From IMG/VR virus record IMGVR_UViG_3300047481_001896, positions 1 through 38,487 of that record: a stretch of 38,487 nucleotides of DNA; one strand, 5' to 3'. This document shows, in pieces, positions 1 through 7,338 of this stretch. The notes below the pieces were generated by a model, which was not told the DNA's origin, made no database searches, and worked only from the letters and a program-made list of their open reading frames with translations. A program made the translations under genes and the position numbers. The stretch comes from a virus. The number at the start of each line of letters is the position of its first letter. The stretch's first letter is position 1.

Positions 1-296
1 TCTGCTGGGGTGCTAAACGTGTTTGGAGTCACGGTGCAGGCTTTGATGTCATCATCTGTGAAAATTTATTCCGTAAAATAGGAAAAGCTGTTCCTTGGCA
101 ATTTTGGGAAGTTCGCGATACTCGAACTTTGTTTGATCTAGGAATAGATCCAAAACGTCCACCCGTGCTAAAACATCACGCTCTAGAAGATGCCTGGAAT
201 CAAGCAGTTGGAGTTCAAAACGTTTTTAAAGCACTAAGAACAGCCAGTTCTGGATTAGACGGAAAATTGTTTATGCCTCTGGCTAATCAAAGATAA
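1..296 (+). CDS. dexA: DexA-like 3'-5' exonuclease, C-terminal part
   Basis: The frame is open from the left edge (codons start at base 3) to TAA at 294-296, so only about 97 C-terminal residues are present. The piece has a WSHGAGFD block followed by a PWQFWEVRDTRTLFDLG block and an HHALEDAWNQA block. The last matches the HxAxxDA motif III of DnaQ/DEDDh exonucleases, and the FD supplies motif II. This arrangement is typical of T4 DexA and related phage 3'-5' exonucleases, which degrade DNA (or RNA) from 3' ends. The N-terminal catalytic DxE motif lies outside the window. Family assignment is fairly sure; the substrate is not. Confidence 0.8.
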   Translation, partial: CWGAKRVWSHGAGFDVIICENLFRKIGKAVPWQFWEVRDTRTLFDLGIDPKRPPVLKHHALEDAWNQAVGVQNVFKALRTASSGLDGKLFMPLANQR

Positions 297-333
297 ATAA
301 AATTCGTAAACTGTACCAAACGGGCAGTTTATA

Positions 334-376
334 GGGCATAGGGCCCAAACAATTAGATCTTACTTTATAAGGAGAT
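334..376 (+). promoter_or_regulatory. Chaperone leader box, copy 1 (upstream of dnaK)
   Basis: Two exact blocks are shared with the leader of hsp20. The 14-nt block GGGCATAGGGCCCA is at 334-347 and the 19-nt block TCTTACTTTATAAGGAGAT at 358-376. The second block holds the ribosome binding site (AAGGAG) and can form a short AU-rich stem (CTTA with TAAG) that partly covers it. No other gene in the window has the first block. A shared regulatory site or RNA thermosensor is inferred, not shown. Confidence 0.6.
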
Positions 377-380
377 ATGT

Positions 381-2282
381 ATGTCTAAAATCATCGGTAT
401 TGACCTCGGCACCACCAATTCATGCGTGGCAATCGTCGAAAATGGAACTCCCAAAGTCATTGAAAATTCTGAAGGTGCTCGCACTACACCAAGTATTGTT
501 GCCTATACCAACGAAGAAGTTCTAGTTGGCGCCAGTGCAAAACGTCAATCAATCACTAATCCTAAAAATACAATTTATGCAGCTAAACGTCTAATTGGAC
601 GCAAGTTCAAAGAACAAGCTGTGCAGAAAGATATTGACCTAATGCCATATGAAATTATGGAAAGTAAAAACGGAGATGCATGGGTTAGAACACAAGGTAA
701 AGAACTAGCACCACCACAGATTTCTGCTGAAGTACTGCGCAAGATGAAGAAGACCGCCGAAGACTATCTTGGCACTACGGTCACTCAGGCAGTTATCACA
801 GTTCCTGCTTACTTCAACGACAGCCAACGACAAGCAACTAAAGATGCTGGACAGATTGCGGGATTAGAAGTTCTGCGTATTATCAACGAGCCCACAGCAG
901 CCGCATTGGCCTACGGTGTTGATAAGCAGGATAAGGCAGATCGTAAAATCGCTGTTTATGACCTGGGTGGCGGCACGTTCGATGTGTCGATTATCGAAAT
1001 CGCTAATGTCGATGGAGACAAACAAATCGAAGTTCTTTCCACTAACGGAGATACCTTCCTAGGCGGTGAAGACTTTGATCAACGTATTATGGATTACCTT
1101 GTTGAAGAATTTAGAAAAGAACAAGGTGTTGATTTAACCAAAGATGTGTTGGCCTTACAAAGATTGAAAGACTCAGCTGAAAAAGCTAAAATCGAACTTT
1201 CAAATTCTACACAAACTGAAGTAAATTTACCTTACATCACTGCTGATGCTAGCGGTCCTAAACATTTAGTAGTTAAGCTAACCAAGGCCAAACTAGAAAG
1301 CCTGGTGGAGGATCTAATCCAACGCAGCCTTGCTCCTTGTCGCACGGCCATGCAAGATGCAGGTGTTACTGCCACAGACATCGACGAAGTTATTCTTGTT
1401 GGCGGCCAAACACGTATGCCTAAGGTACAAGAAGAAGTAGAAAAGCTATTTGGCAAAGCCCCGCGTAAGGATGTGAATCCAGACGAAGCTGTTGCTGTAG
1501 GTGCTGCTATCCAAGGCGCTGTGCTAGGCGGAGATAGAACCGATGTTCTTTTATTGGATGTAACTCCACTGAGCTTGGGTATTGAGACCTTGGGTGGTGT
1601 TATGGCAAAGATCATTCAAAAGAACACTACCATTCCTACCAAAGGTCAACAGACATTCTCAACAGCTGAAGACAATCAGCCTGCTGTTACTATCAAAGTA
1701 TTCCAAGGCGAGCGCGAGCTTGTTCAGCACAACAAGCTATTAGGTGAATTTAATCTCGAAGGCATTGCCCCGGCACGTCGAGGACTACCTCAGATCGAAG
1801 TTACCTTTGATATTGATGCCAATGGTATTATGAATATCTCTGCCAAAGACAAAAACACAGGTAAAGAAAATAAGATCACTATCAAATCAGATAGCGGTCT
1901 GAGCAAAGAACAGATTGAACAAATGATTCAAGATGCTGAAATAAATGCAGAAGCTGATAAAAAAGCTAGAGAACTAATCGATACTAAGAACTCTGCAGAA
2001 GCTCAAATTCACGAAGTCAAGAAAGATCTCGAGGAACATCGTAACGAACTTTCTGAATCCGAAATCAACGAATTAGAGTCTGCATTAAAATCAGTGGAAG
2101 AATCTCTCAAGAGTGACGACAAGGATAAAATTACCGAAGAATTGAATAAAGTTTATCCTGCAATGAAAACACTGTTAGAAAAGAAGCAATCTAAACAGCA
2201 AGCATCTCAGGAAACAGCAGCCAGCGAAGGTCCTACAGATGATAATGTAGTGGATGCTACGTTTACAGAAAAAAAGGAATGA
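381..2282 (+). CDS. dnaK: Molecular chaperone DnaK (Hsp70), full length
   Basis: ATP-driven chaperone that binds exposed hydrophobic peptides in the cytoplasm, normally with DnaJ and GrpE. The 633 residues match bacterial DnaK length. The nucleotide-binding domain starts with GIDLGTTNS (residues 6-14) and has [10 protein letters not shown] near 194-203. The interdomain linker and LDVTPLSLG follow near 390, then the substrate-binding beta domain and a helical lid. The tail DDNVVDATF resembles the conserved C-terminus of bacterial DnaK. No interrupted or missing motif is seen, so it should be active. The start has AAGGAG 8 bases upstream. It is followed after 3 bases by a small phage gene, then hsp20 and clpS. 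A complete dnaK in a phage is unusual; acquisition from a bacterium is inferred. No dnaJ or grpE is in this window. Confidence 0.97.
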   Translation: MSKIIGIDLGTTNSCVAIVENGTPKVIENSEGARTTPSIVAYTNEEVLVGASAKRQSITNPKNTIYAAKRLIGRKFKEQAVQKDIDLMPYEIMESKNGDAWVRTQGKELAPPQISAEVLRKMKKTAEDYLGTTVTQAVITVPAYFNDSQRQATKDAGQIAGLEVLRIINEPTAAALAYGVDKQDKADRKIAVYDLGGGTFDVSIIEIANVDGDKQIEVLSTNGDTFLGGEDFDQRIMDYLVEEFRKEQGVDLTKDVLALQRLKDSAEKAKIELSNSTQTEVNLPYITADASGPKHLVVKLTKAKLESLVEDLIQRSLAPCRTAMQDAGVTATDIDEVILVGGQTRMPKVQEEVEKLFGKAPRKDVNPDEAVAVGAAIQGAVLGGDRTDVLLLDVTPLSLGIETLGGVMAKIIQKNTTIPTKGQQTFSTAEDNQPAVTIKVFQGERELVQHNKLLGEFNLEGIAPARRGLPQIEVTFDIDANGIMNISAKDKNTGKENKITIKSDSGLSKEQIEQMIQDAEINAEADKKARELIDTKNSAEAQIHEVKKDLEEHRNELSESEINELESALKSVEESLKSDDKDKITEELNKVYPAMKTLLEKKQSKQQASQETAASEGPTDDNVVDATFTEKKE

Positions 2283-2285
2283 GCG

Positions 2286-2465
2286 ATGGCTGAAGCAGGT
2301 AAAGGTAGTAGAGCTCGCCCGTTCAGTGTCGATCAAAAAACTTTCGATTCTAATTGGGATACTATCTTTAAAAAAGAACAATCTGCAATTGAAGAAGTTT
2401 CTAAACTAATCGCAGAAGAAACTCTTCAAGAAACAGAAAAAAAGAATTACAGGTCACTCGGGTGA
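2286..2465 (+). CDS. Conserved small phage protein, 59 aa
   Basis: The gene begins 3 bases after the dnaK stop, which suggests translational coupling. The product starts MAEAGKGSRARPFSVDQKTF, then an SNWDTIF stretch and an acidic helical tail rich in Glu. I recognise the GKGS-RPFSVD-KTF-SNWD-IF pattern as a small protein common in T4-like aquatic phages; its function is unknown. There is no signal peptide or membrane segment. It was probably transcribed with dnaK before the second chaperone leader box at 2479. Confidence 0.75.
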   Translation: MAEAGKGSRARPFSVDQKTFDSNWDTIFKKEQSAIEEVSKLIAEETLQETEKKNYRSLG

Positions 2466-2478
2466 GGATCGGTAATAA

Positions 2479-2516
2479 GGGCATAGGGCCCAGTTTATCT
2501 TACTTTATAAGGAGAT
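2479..2516 (+). promoter_or_regulatory. Chaperone leader box, copy 2 (upstream of hsp20)
   Basis: Second copy of the two-block leader found before dnaK: the 14-nt block at 2479-2492 and the 19-nt block carrying AAGGAG at 2498-2516. The gap between blocks is 5 bases here and 10 before dnaK. The ATG of hsp20 follows at 2521. Identity of both blocks across two unrelated chaperone genes implies common control. Confidence 0.6.
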
Positions 2517-2520
2517 CATT

Positions 2521-2958
2521 ATGAATAACGCACTAGCAAGACTTGATGCTATCAACAGAGCACTTATTGGTTTCGACACGATGTTCGATCAAATGGAACG
2601 ACGCTTCGCTAATAGTGTATCCAATAACTACCCACCACATAACATTCTCAAAACTGGCGAGAATCAATACGAAATCCAGATTGCTGTTACCGGATTTAAG
2701 AAAGAAGAAATTTCAGTAACTGTAGAGGATAATGTATTAATCGTTAAAGGAGAAAGCGAAACACCGAACGAAAGTGCAGAAATCGTATATCTACATCGAG
2801 GACTGGCTACCAGAGATTTCTGCAAAGAATTTCCTTTGGCTGAACATATCGAAGTAGTAGGTGCAGAGACACAAAACGGAATGCTGTCTATTAAATTGAC
2901 AAGAAATATTCCAGAGTCTGCCAAACCTAAAGTAATCGATATCGTAGAGGTTAAGTAA
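2521..2958 (+). CDS. hsp20: Small heat shock protein, Hsp20/IbpA type
   Basis: ATP-independent holdase of the alpha-crystallin family that keeps unfolding proteins soluble for DnaK-type refolding. The 145 residues contain an N-terminal arm with IGFDTMFDQME, as in IbpA. The crystallin domain follows (about 35-130), with YEIQIAVTGFKKEEISVTVED, VLIVKGE and YLHRGLATRDF. The C-terminal extension IPESAKPKVIDI corresponds to the IbpA end. Hsp20 genes are known in T4-like cyanophages. Here it sits between dnaK and clpS under its own leader box, which supports a phage heat-shock or assembly-chaperone module. Confidence 0.95.
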   Translation: MNNALARLDAINRALIGFDTMFDQMERRFANSVSNNYPPHNILKTGENQYEIQIAVTGFKKEEISVTVEDNVLIVKGESETPNESAEIVYLHRGLATRDFCKEFPLAEHIEVVGAETQNGMLSIKLTRNIPESAKPKVIDIVEVK

Positions 2959-2962
2959 TAAT

Positions 2963-2984
2963 AGTGGGGGAGAAATCCCCCACT
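2963..2984 (+). promoter_or_regulatory. Perfect 9-bp hairpin with GAAA tetraloop between hsp20 and clpS
   Basis: AGTGGGGGA (2963-2971), loop GAAA, TCCCCCACT (2976-2984). It is very stable but has no T-run after it, so it is not a standard intrinsic terminator. An mRNA stabilising or processing hairpin in the chaperone operon is the likelier role. Confidence 0.55.
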
Positions 2985-3000
2985 GATACCGGAGCATCGA

Positions 3001-3300
3001 ATGAGCACAGAAATCAAAACAGAAGAAAAAGTTAAAGTTAATTTACAACCTCCTTCTTTATGGAAAGTGGTTTTTTTAAATGATGACCAAACTCCAATGG
3101 AATTTGTCATCGAACTTTTGACATCGATTTTCAAACACAAAGAAGATGTGGCCAAGGATCTTACCTTAGAAATCCATAACACAGGTTCTGCTGTAGTAGG
3201 GGTTTTCAATTATGAAATCGCTGAACATAAATCAGTAGAATCAACTAAACTTTCTAGACTGAACGGTTTTCCGTTACAGATTAATTTAGAAAGAGAATGA
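3001..3300 (+). CDS. clpS: ClpS-like adaptor protein
   Basis: ClpS binds N-degron substrates and delivers them to the ClpA(P) protease. The 99 residues have a polar N-terminal tail and then the ClpS core. The core starts WKVVFLNDDQTPMEFVIELL (the family's ...NDDYTPMEFV... signature), with the acidic pair lining the N-degron pocket, followed by an F-KHKEDVAKDL helix corresponding to the residues that hold the substrate N-terminus. The C-terminal part (NYEIAEHKSVEST) matches the ClpS region that contacts ClpA. A phage ClpS could redirect host proteolysis; a ClpP homologue lies at 21583. The stop overlaps the next start (ATGA). Confidence 0.9.
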   Translation: MSTEIKTEEKVKVNLQPPSLWKVVFLNDDQTPMEFVIELLTSIFKHKEDVAKDLTLEIHNTGSAVVGVFNYEIAEHKSVESTKLSRLNGFPLQINLERE

Positions 3301-3563
3301 TACAAGAAAATTACAAAATAGTTTCTTATCAAAATGTGGGATCGAAAAGATTTGGACATTGGGCGTTGATCAAAGATTACAGAACTCCGGCAGCTACTTT
3401 AGGAAGATTAGGTAGATTGGATTTTATCAAAACAATAGAACAGTCCTTCGGAAAATTAGGTGCTAAATGGCAATATCAAAAAAATAACGGAAACACCTTT
3501 TTCATTAAATTTGACAACGAAAAAGATCTCTTATTATTGTTATTGAAAATTTCTAAAGTGTAA
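3297..3563 (+). CDS. Hypothetical protein, 88 aa, coupled to clpS
   Basis: Starts in the ATGA overlap with clpS, so it is translationally coupled to it. The product is basic and mixed alpha/beta by eye, with FGHWALIKDYRTPAATLGRLGRLDF in the middle and a Leu-rich end (LLLLLKISKV). The pattern F-I-KFDNEKDLLLLLL at the C-terminus resembles the F-F--E-D---F-L ends of the small paralogues at 18039-19568, but similarity is weak. I do not recognise a family. Confidence 0.75.
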   Translation: MIQENYKIVSYQNVGSKRFGHWALIKDYRTPAATLGRLGRLDFIKTIEQSFGKLGAKWQYQKNNGNTFFIKFDNEKDLLLLLLKISKV

Positions 3564-3566
3564 ATA
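3559..3566 (+). promoter_or_regulatory. T4-like late promoter octamer, TGTAAATA
   Basis: It lies 7 bases before the heme oxygenase ATG. The T4 late-promoter octamer is TATAAATA with a start site about 6-7 bases downstream, so the transcript would begin at or just before the ATG. There is no Shine-Dalgarno sequence between. Confidence 0.5.
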
Positions 3567-3573
3567 ACTCACT

Positions 3574-4122
3574 ATGAGCTTACGAGAAATAACCAAAGAC
3601 TTGCATTCAGATGCAGAACGCACAGAATTCGCTAAGAAACTTCTAAGCGGATCTATATCCAAAGAAGATTATGCCAACTATCTATGGCAAATGGTTTTGA
3701 TTTATCAACCTATTGAAATGGGTAACAAAATACTAGGCAATTTCACTAACCTACCGGATATAGAAAGAGCCTGGCCGATTTATCAAGATTTTATTGAACT
3801 AGCAGGCAAAGATCATAATTTTAAATGGTTACCTTCTACTATCGAGTATCATAATTATCTACTAGAACTATCCAATGATCCAGAAAGAAAGAATTTAATC
3901 AAAGCACATCTTTACTGTCGACATATGGGCGACCTGTACGGAGGTCAGATGATAGCTAAACGTGTACCTGGCCAAGGTCGTTTTTACAAATTTAAAGATC
4001 CGGAAAAACTTAAAGAACAGATTCGTGCAGAACTAACAGATGATTTAGGCGACGAAGCTCGCGTAGCCTTTGAATGGGCTATCCGAATTATGAAAGACCT
4101 AAATGACGGATCACAAAAGTAA
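3574..4122 (+). CDS. ho1: Heme oxygenase (biliverdin-forming)
   Basis: Opens heme to biliverdin IX-alpha, CO and iron using O2 and reduced ferredoxin or another reductant. The 182 residues are short for the family (usually about 210-240) but cover the core. LREITKDLH places the proximal heme ligand at His11. The distal-helix signature GDLYGGQ at 119-125 matches GDLSGG of canonical enzymes, providing the flexible Gly pair over the heme. The all-helical pattern is kept. It precedes a DUF2452-like gene and a bilin reductase, as in phages that make bilins; the next frame overlaps its end by 20 bases. No ribosome site is seen; a late-promoter octamer sits 7 bases upstream. Confidence 0.93.
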   Translation: MSLREITKDLHSDAERTEFAKKLLSGSISKEDYANYLWQMVLIYQPIEMGNKILGNFTNLPDIERAWPIYQDFIELAGKDHNFKWLPSTIEYHNYLLELSNDPERKNLIKAHLYCRHMGDLYGGQMIAKRVPGQGRFYKFKDPEKLKEQIRAELTDDLGDEARVAFEWAIRIMKDLNDGSQK

Positions 4123-4597
4123 TCGAGCCAAAGGCAAGGACAGTTACGACAGTCAAGTCGGTGATTCTCTCGTACAATTTTTTAATAGAAACGTTACCCC
4201 TTATCCAACCGAAGTTGGCGGTCCAGCATTTGATCTTATACCTGTCGAAAAACAAAAAGATATAATGGTCAATGTTGCTCGTATGCACGGGCAACAAGAG
4301 TATAATCGCATAATGGAGTTGGTGGCTGTGCTCCAAAAACAAGCAGCCAGCATAAAACGTAGATTAGAGATTACAGATCTAGTCCACGCGGCCAAATATC
4401 AATTTCAAACCTACCACGGACAGATATATTGGTTAGCATATGATAATAGAAAAGGTGGTACACTTCTTACACTTCATGGTCCTAATGACTGGAGTACCGG
4501 AGCACCAGATTGGTATGAATATATCTGCAGAGTAAAATGGTTGGGAGACTACACTTGGATCGAAGTGAACGATCAAGGAGAACCACTTGAACAGTAA
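4103..4597 (+). CDS. DUF2452-like phage protein, 164 aa
   Basis: Soluble protein lying between heme oxygenase and bilin reductase and overlapping both. The N-terminus is polar; a central helix (VARMHGQQEYNRIMELVAVL) is followed by a beta-rich C-terminal half. That half has HAAKYQFQTYHGQIYWLAYD and a WY-YICRVKWLGDYTWIEV end, a pattern I associate with DUF2452 proteins. Function is unknown. Its position in the bilin operon could mean a role with the pathway, but the family also occurs in phages without bilin genes. Confidence 0.75.
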   Translation: MTDHKSNRAKGKDSYDSQVGDSLVQFFNRNVTPYPTEVGGPAFDLIPVEKQKDIMVNVARMHGQQEYNRIMELVAVLQKQAASIKRRLEITDLVHAAKYQFQTYHGQIYWLAYDNRKGGTLLTLHGPNDWSTGAPDWYEYICRVKWLGDYTWIEVNDQGEPLEQ

Positions 4598-5267
4598 AGT
4601 ATGGGACACCCTAATAGAAATACAACAGCTACTAGAAAATAAATTTTCAGAAACAGGTGTAGAAGCTTTTGAACCTGGCATGGAAAGATTTAATCAGTCG
4701 GGTTGGGTAAATCGTGTTTGGAGCAGCGGCAATTATCGCAGAGCCCATATCGATGTAGTCGATTCCCGATCCACAAAGGGTCTCTGGATGATGCACTGCT
4801 GCGTCTTTCCGCATACCCATAACCCGGCTCCCATATTTGGCTTTGACGTAATCGCAGGCAAAAACAAGATCACAGGCTGTTTCATAGATTACAGTCCCAC
4901 AACTGATCGAAATCATCCGATGATAGAATATTTTGCTGAAGAAGTCAGCAGATATGAATGGATTAAAAAACGCGATCTTCCTGATTGGGCACAGCGTATT
5001 TTCAGTTCGAGTATGATAGCTGCAGGAAATGTCAGTGATGAACACGAATTAAATCAAATAGAAAATCTAGCACACATACTAATAAACCATTACATAGAAA
5101 CAGTAGGTGAAACTAACCATAAAGTAGCAGACACTACATTTGAACAGAATTTCTATGCTCAAAATCAAAAGCAAAACCCCCATACACCGCGTGTAATGGT
5201 CAGTTTAGGCCTTTCTGAAGAGGATGTTAGGGTGTTTATACAGGATTGTCTATTCCCAGAAATCTGA
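4587..5267 (+). CDS. Ferredoxin-dependent bilin reductase (PcyA/PebS/PcyX family)
   Basis: Reduces biliverdin made by heme oxygenase to a coloured phycobilin, using electrons from ferredoxin. The 226 residues show the family core: HIDVVD (54-59), MMHCCVFPHTHNPAPIFGFD (68-87) and a DYSPT end of the block (101-105). By alignment with PcyA, Asp56 occupies the Glu76 site, His70 the His88 site and Asp87 the Asp105 site; the His-to-Asp spacing of 17 is the same as in PcyA. The start is TTG at 4587 with AAGGAG 7 bases upstream. Subtype (PcyX, PebS or PcyA) cannot be decided by eye; PcyX is the form described from non-cyanobacterial oceanic phages and is the likeliest. A diverged echo of its last 15 residues lies at 6379. 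Confidence 0.9.
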   Translation: MNSKVWDTLIEIQQLLENKFSETGVEAFEPGMERFNQSGWVNRVWSSGNYRRAHIDVVDSRSTKGLWMMHCCVFPHTHNPAPIFGFDVIAGKNKITGCFIDYSPTTDRNHPMIEYFAEEVSRYEWIKKRDLPDWAQRIFSSSMIAAGNVSDEHELNQIENLAHILINHYIETVGETNHKVADTTFEQNFYAQNQKQNPHTPRVMVSLGLSEEDVRVFIQDCLFPEI

Positions 5268-5273
5268 TAAATA
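5266..5273 (+). promoter_or_regulatory. T4-like late promoter octamer, GATAAATA
   Basis: Overlaps the stop of the bilin reductase gene and ends 5 bases before ATG 5279. The expected late transcription start falls on the ATG itself, giving a leaderless message; no ribosome site is present. Confidence 0.6.
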
Positions 5274-5278
5274 TTGGC

Positions 5279-6337
5279 ATGAGAGCATTTGAATTAATAA
5301 CTGAAACTCCGCAGCAAATCAATCAGATCGCCCAAGGTGTGCAAAAACTATCACCAAATACGGACCCACGACTGTTACAAAAACTTCAAGATTTAATAGA
5401 TCTAGCCATTAATGGCCCAGGAACCAAAACTAAACCCAAAACACCTTCAACATACGGTGCTGTTGCCACCCCATTATCGAATGTAGATGATAGAGATACT
5501 AAATCGCATTATAAGGAAATGGCTAAGTTTATGATAGGAAACGGGCTCACTTCAAAAGAGATAAAAGATATTATCTTAAAGTTAGAAGATGACAGCCTTG
5601 TGAATTTAAATGCATTGAAAGCAACATCTAGTGATCTTTCAAAGATTATTCCCTACTATAATACATCTGCCGAAGTAGCCCATTATTTTGATGATATGTT
5701 GATGTATCAACCAGGACAGCGTATTGGTCCCGGCGAAATTTTATTTTCCACACATAGTAAAAATTTAACTAAAGGAAGCAAAGGTGACCTAACTGTCATC
5801 AGCGATAACCGCGAAATAGAAGTCAAGGGCGGAAAAACCGCAGGTAGATTCAGCGATGATGATGTGAAAACAAATATTGCACCATACTCAGCAGAAGTAT
5901 CAAAATTTTTACAAAAATACGGAAATTTGATTACCGGTGCGGGTAAAAGCGGTTACTCTATGGAACATATAGTAGCAGGAATGAATTCTAATCCAGATAA
6001 GGCGGATCAAATAGTTAAAGATGCTGTTGCTACTATAGGAGCATTGTGGGGTTCTAATAACAAATATCTACCTCAGATAGAAGAATCTCTTAAAAGCAAA
6101 AATGCAAAAGATGCTTTGTATTATCACGGGCTAGCCAATTTAGAATTATATTTTGGTGCCAAAGCGGCAGGAATGGGTATATTATTCGTTCATGCAGGTA
6201 AACGCCCGGCTAGAACAAACTATGCAGATAGTTTAGGAGATTTACTTTCTGTGAGTAATATCAGTGTTAGTGCTGCGTATCCTATTTCTCCAAGACCAGC
6301 AGAAGCATTTCCAAAAATATCTGCTATTGCAAAATAA
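5279..6337 (+). CDS. Phage protein with possible PD-(D/E)XK nuclease motif, 352 aa
   Basis: The ATG at 5279 is chosen over one 33 bases upstream because a late promoter lies between them and because MRAFELITETPQ is a typical phage N-terminus. The first 75 residues are helical and Pro/Thr-linked. The middle has GPGEILFSTH, GDLTVI and 9-10 residues later EVKGGKTAGRFS. A GD followed by an ExK across a beta hairpin is the layout of PD-(D/E)XK nucleases, and E, D and K are all present. A Gly-rich C-terminal region (AAGMGILFVHAG) follows. It could be a structural or a DNA-cutting protein. It lies between the bilin reductase and an echo of that gene's 3' end, which raises the question of whether it was inserted. 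Confidence 0.6.
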   Translation: MRAFELITETPQQINQIAQGVQKLSPNTDPRLLQKLQDLIDLAINGPGTKTKPKTPSTYGAVATPLSNVDDRDTKSHYKEMAKFMIGNGLTSKEIKDIILKLEDDSLVNLNALKATSSDLSKIIPYYNTSAEVAHYFDDMLMYQPGQRIGPGEILFSTHSKNLTKGSKGDLTVISDNREIEVKGGKTAGRFSDDDVKTNIAPYSAEVSKFLQKYGNLITGAGKSGYSMEHIVAGMNSNPDKADQIVKDAVATIGALWGSNNKYLPQIEESLKSKNAKDALYYHGLANLELYFGAKAAGMGILFVHAGKRPARTNYADSLGDLLSVSNISVSAAYPISPRPAEAFPKISAIAK

Positions 6338-6378
6338 TTCTCGCAGCATTAATCCGTCATCGATCCTCAGTAAATAAG

Positions 6379-6426
6379 GAAGATGTAAGAGTTTTTATTC
6401 AAGACTGCCTTTTTCCTGAAATCTAG
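6379..6426 (+). pseudogene. Remnant of a second bilin reductase allele (C-terminus only)
   Basis: Fifteen codons and a stop spell EDVRVFIQDCLFPEI, identical to the last 15 residues of the intact bilin reductase ending at 5267. Eleven of the 15 codons differ from that copy, every time at a synonymous third base, and the stop is TAG instead of TGA. The residue before is Lys instead of Glu, and upstream similarity fades. So this is the 3' end of a long-diverged allele kept under protein-level selection, not a recent duplication. No start codon or other domain remains. The rest of 6338-6451 holds only this fragment and the late promoter at 6438. Confidence 0.75.
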
Positions 6427-6437
6427 GGAAAATGCTA

Positions 6438-6445
6438 TATAAATA
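6438..6445 (+). promoter_or_regulatory. T4-consensus late promoter, TATAAATA
   Basis: Exact T4 late octamer ending 6 bases before the ATG of the DUF3307 gene. The start site is predicted at the A of ATG, so the mRNA would be leaderless. Confidence 0.7.
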
Positions 6446-6451
6446 GAATAA

Positions 6452-6820
6452 ATGGAAATACTGCTACTTTTATTATTTCTTCAGATCAAACATTGGTACG
6501 CAGATTTCAAAATCCAAACCTATTTACAGACTGTTAAAAAAGGCGTTTGGTTAGATCCCATTGGCATAAGTCACAGTGCAGATCATGTGTTATGCACATT
6601 AGTAGCTTTATTATTGTTCAGCCTAATACATCCATTATCGGGATTGGCAATTTTAATAATCGCATTTGTTGAAGGAATTTTACATTACATAATAGATTTT
6701 GTAAAAGTAAAATATGGTTGTAAAGACAACACTAAGCCACAATTTTGGAATCAATTTGGTTTAGATCAACTTGCACATCAGGCCACCTATCTAGGTATCG
6801 CTTACATTCTATTGGTTTAA
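6452..6820 (+). CDS. DUF3307-like membrane protein, 122 aa
   Basis: Mostly hydrophobic protein. A first membrane segment (1-11) is followed by HWYADFKIQTYLQTVKKG, which matches the H-x-x-x-DF-lQ pattern of the DUF3307 family. Two more segments lie near 45-75, with HYIIDFVKVKYG after them, then LDQLAHQATYLGIAYILLV at the end. His and Asp residues at membrane borders are typical of the family; its function is unknown. It has a perfect late promoter and no ribosome site. It separates the bilin operon from the curli operon. Confidence 0.75.
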   Translation: MEILLLLLFLQIKHWYADFKIQTYLQTVKKGVWLDPIGISHSADHVLCTLVALLLFSLIHPLSGLAILIIAFVEGILHYIIDFVKVKYGCKDNTKPQFWNQFGLDQLAHQATYLGIAYILLV

Positions 6821-6848
6821 CTCATACTATTATCGGAATTACCGGTTC

Positions 6849-6856
6849 ACTAAATA
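6849..6856 (+). promoter_or_regulatory. Late promoter-like octamer ACTAAATA before csgF
   Basis: Lies 23 bases before the csgF ATG, with a GGGAGCGAACCG ribosome site between. It would start the curli operon transcript late in infection. Confidence 0.5.
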
Positions 6857-6879
6857 ATTAGGTAACCGGGAGCGAACCG

Positions 6880-7338
6880 ATGAAGAAAACGTTAGTATCT
6901 TTAGGGATATTTTTATCCTTATCGACAGCAGGACAAGCTGCCGAACTTGTCCATCAATTCAACAGTCCTTCCTTTTCAGGCATTGGGTTTTCAAGTCATG
7001 CCTTAACTATCTACAGTCAAGAACTAAGTCGAAAACTTGCAATTGCCGCAGAGAAAAAAGCCGATGAATTGAAAGCAGAAAACGATGCTAAAAACACCAC
7101 AATGGCCAAGTTTGTGGCAAACTTAGAAAGTCGTGTTTACAATGAACTAGCAAGACAGATAACTGAAAAATTATTTGAGGGCCAGGGAACTCAAGCCACC
7201 GGAACATTTGTATTCAATGGCGGAACAATCACATACACCAAAGCAGGTAATATGATTGAAATAACCATTAGAGATGCTAACGGTAATGTTACTACGATGA
7301 CCGTACCAATAGGAGACTTCGGATGGCTAGTACCATAA
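6880..7338 (+). CDS. csgF: Curli assembly factor CsgF
   Basis: CsgF caps the CsgG pore on the cell surface and positions the nucleator during curli amyloid secretion. The 152 residues begin with a signal peptide (about 1-20, cut after QAA). Next comes ELVHQFNSPSFSGIGFSSH, the conserved CsgF N-terminus (FQF-NP-FGG in E. coli) that inserts into the pore. A helical middle of about 60 residues follows, and then a C-terminal beta region with FVFNGGTITYTKAGNMIEITI and a TTMTVPIGDF end. Length and order agree with E. coli CsgF (138 aa). It overlaps csgG by 16 bases, as expected for a secretion operon. Confidence 0.92.
   Translation: MKKTLVSLGIFLSLSTAGQAAELVHQFNSPSFSGIGFSSHALTIYSQELSRKLAIAAEKKADELKAENDAKNTTMAKFVANLESRVYNELARQITEKLFEGQGTQATGTFVFNGGTITYTKAGNMIEITIRDANGNVTTMTVPIGDFGWLVP

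Noticed and set aside
1232-1615. Minus-strand open frame inside dnaK
   Set aside because: Antisense shadow of a well conserved gene, no ribosome site, low-complexity Ser/Thr product.
2664-3209. 181-codon minus-strand frame over hsp20 and clpS
   Set aside because: Lies opposite two recognisable genes and shows no family pattern.
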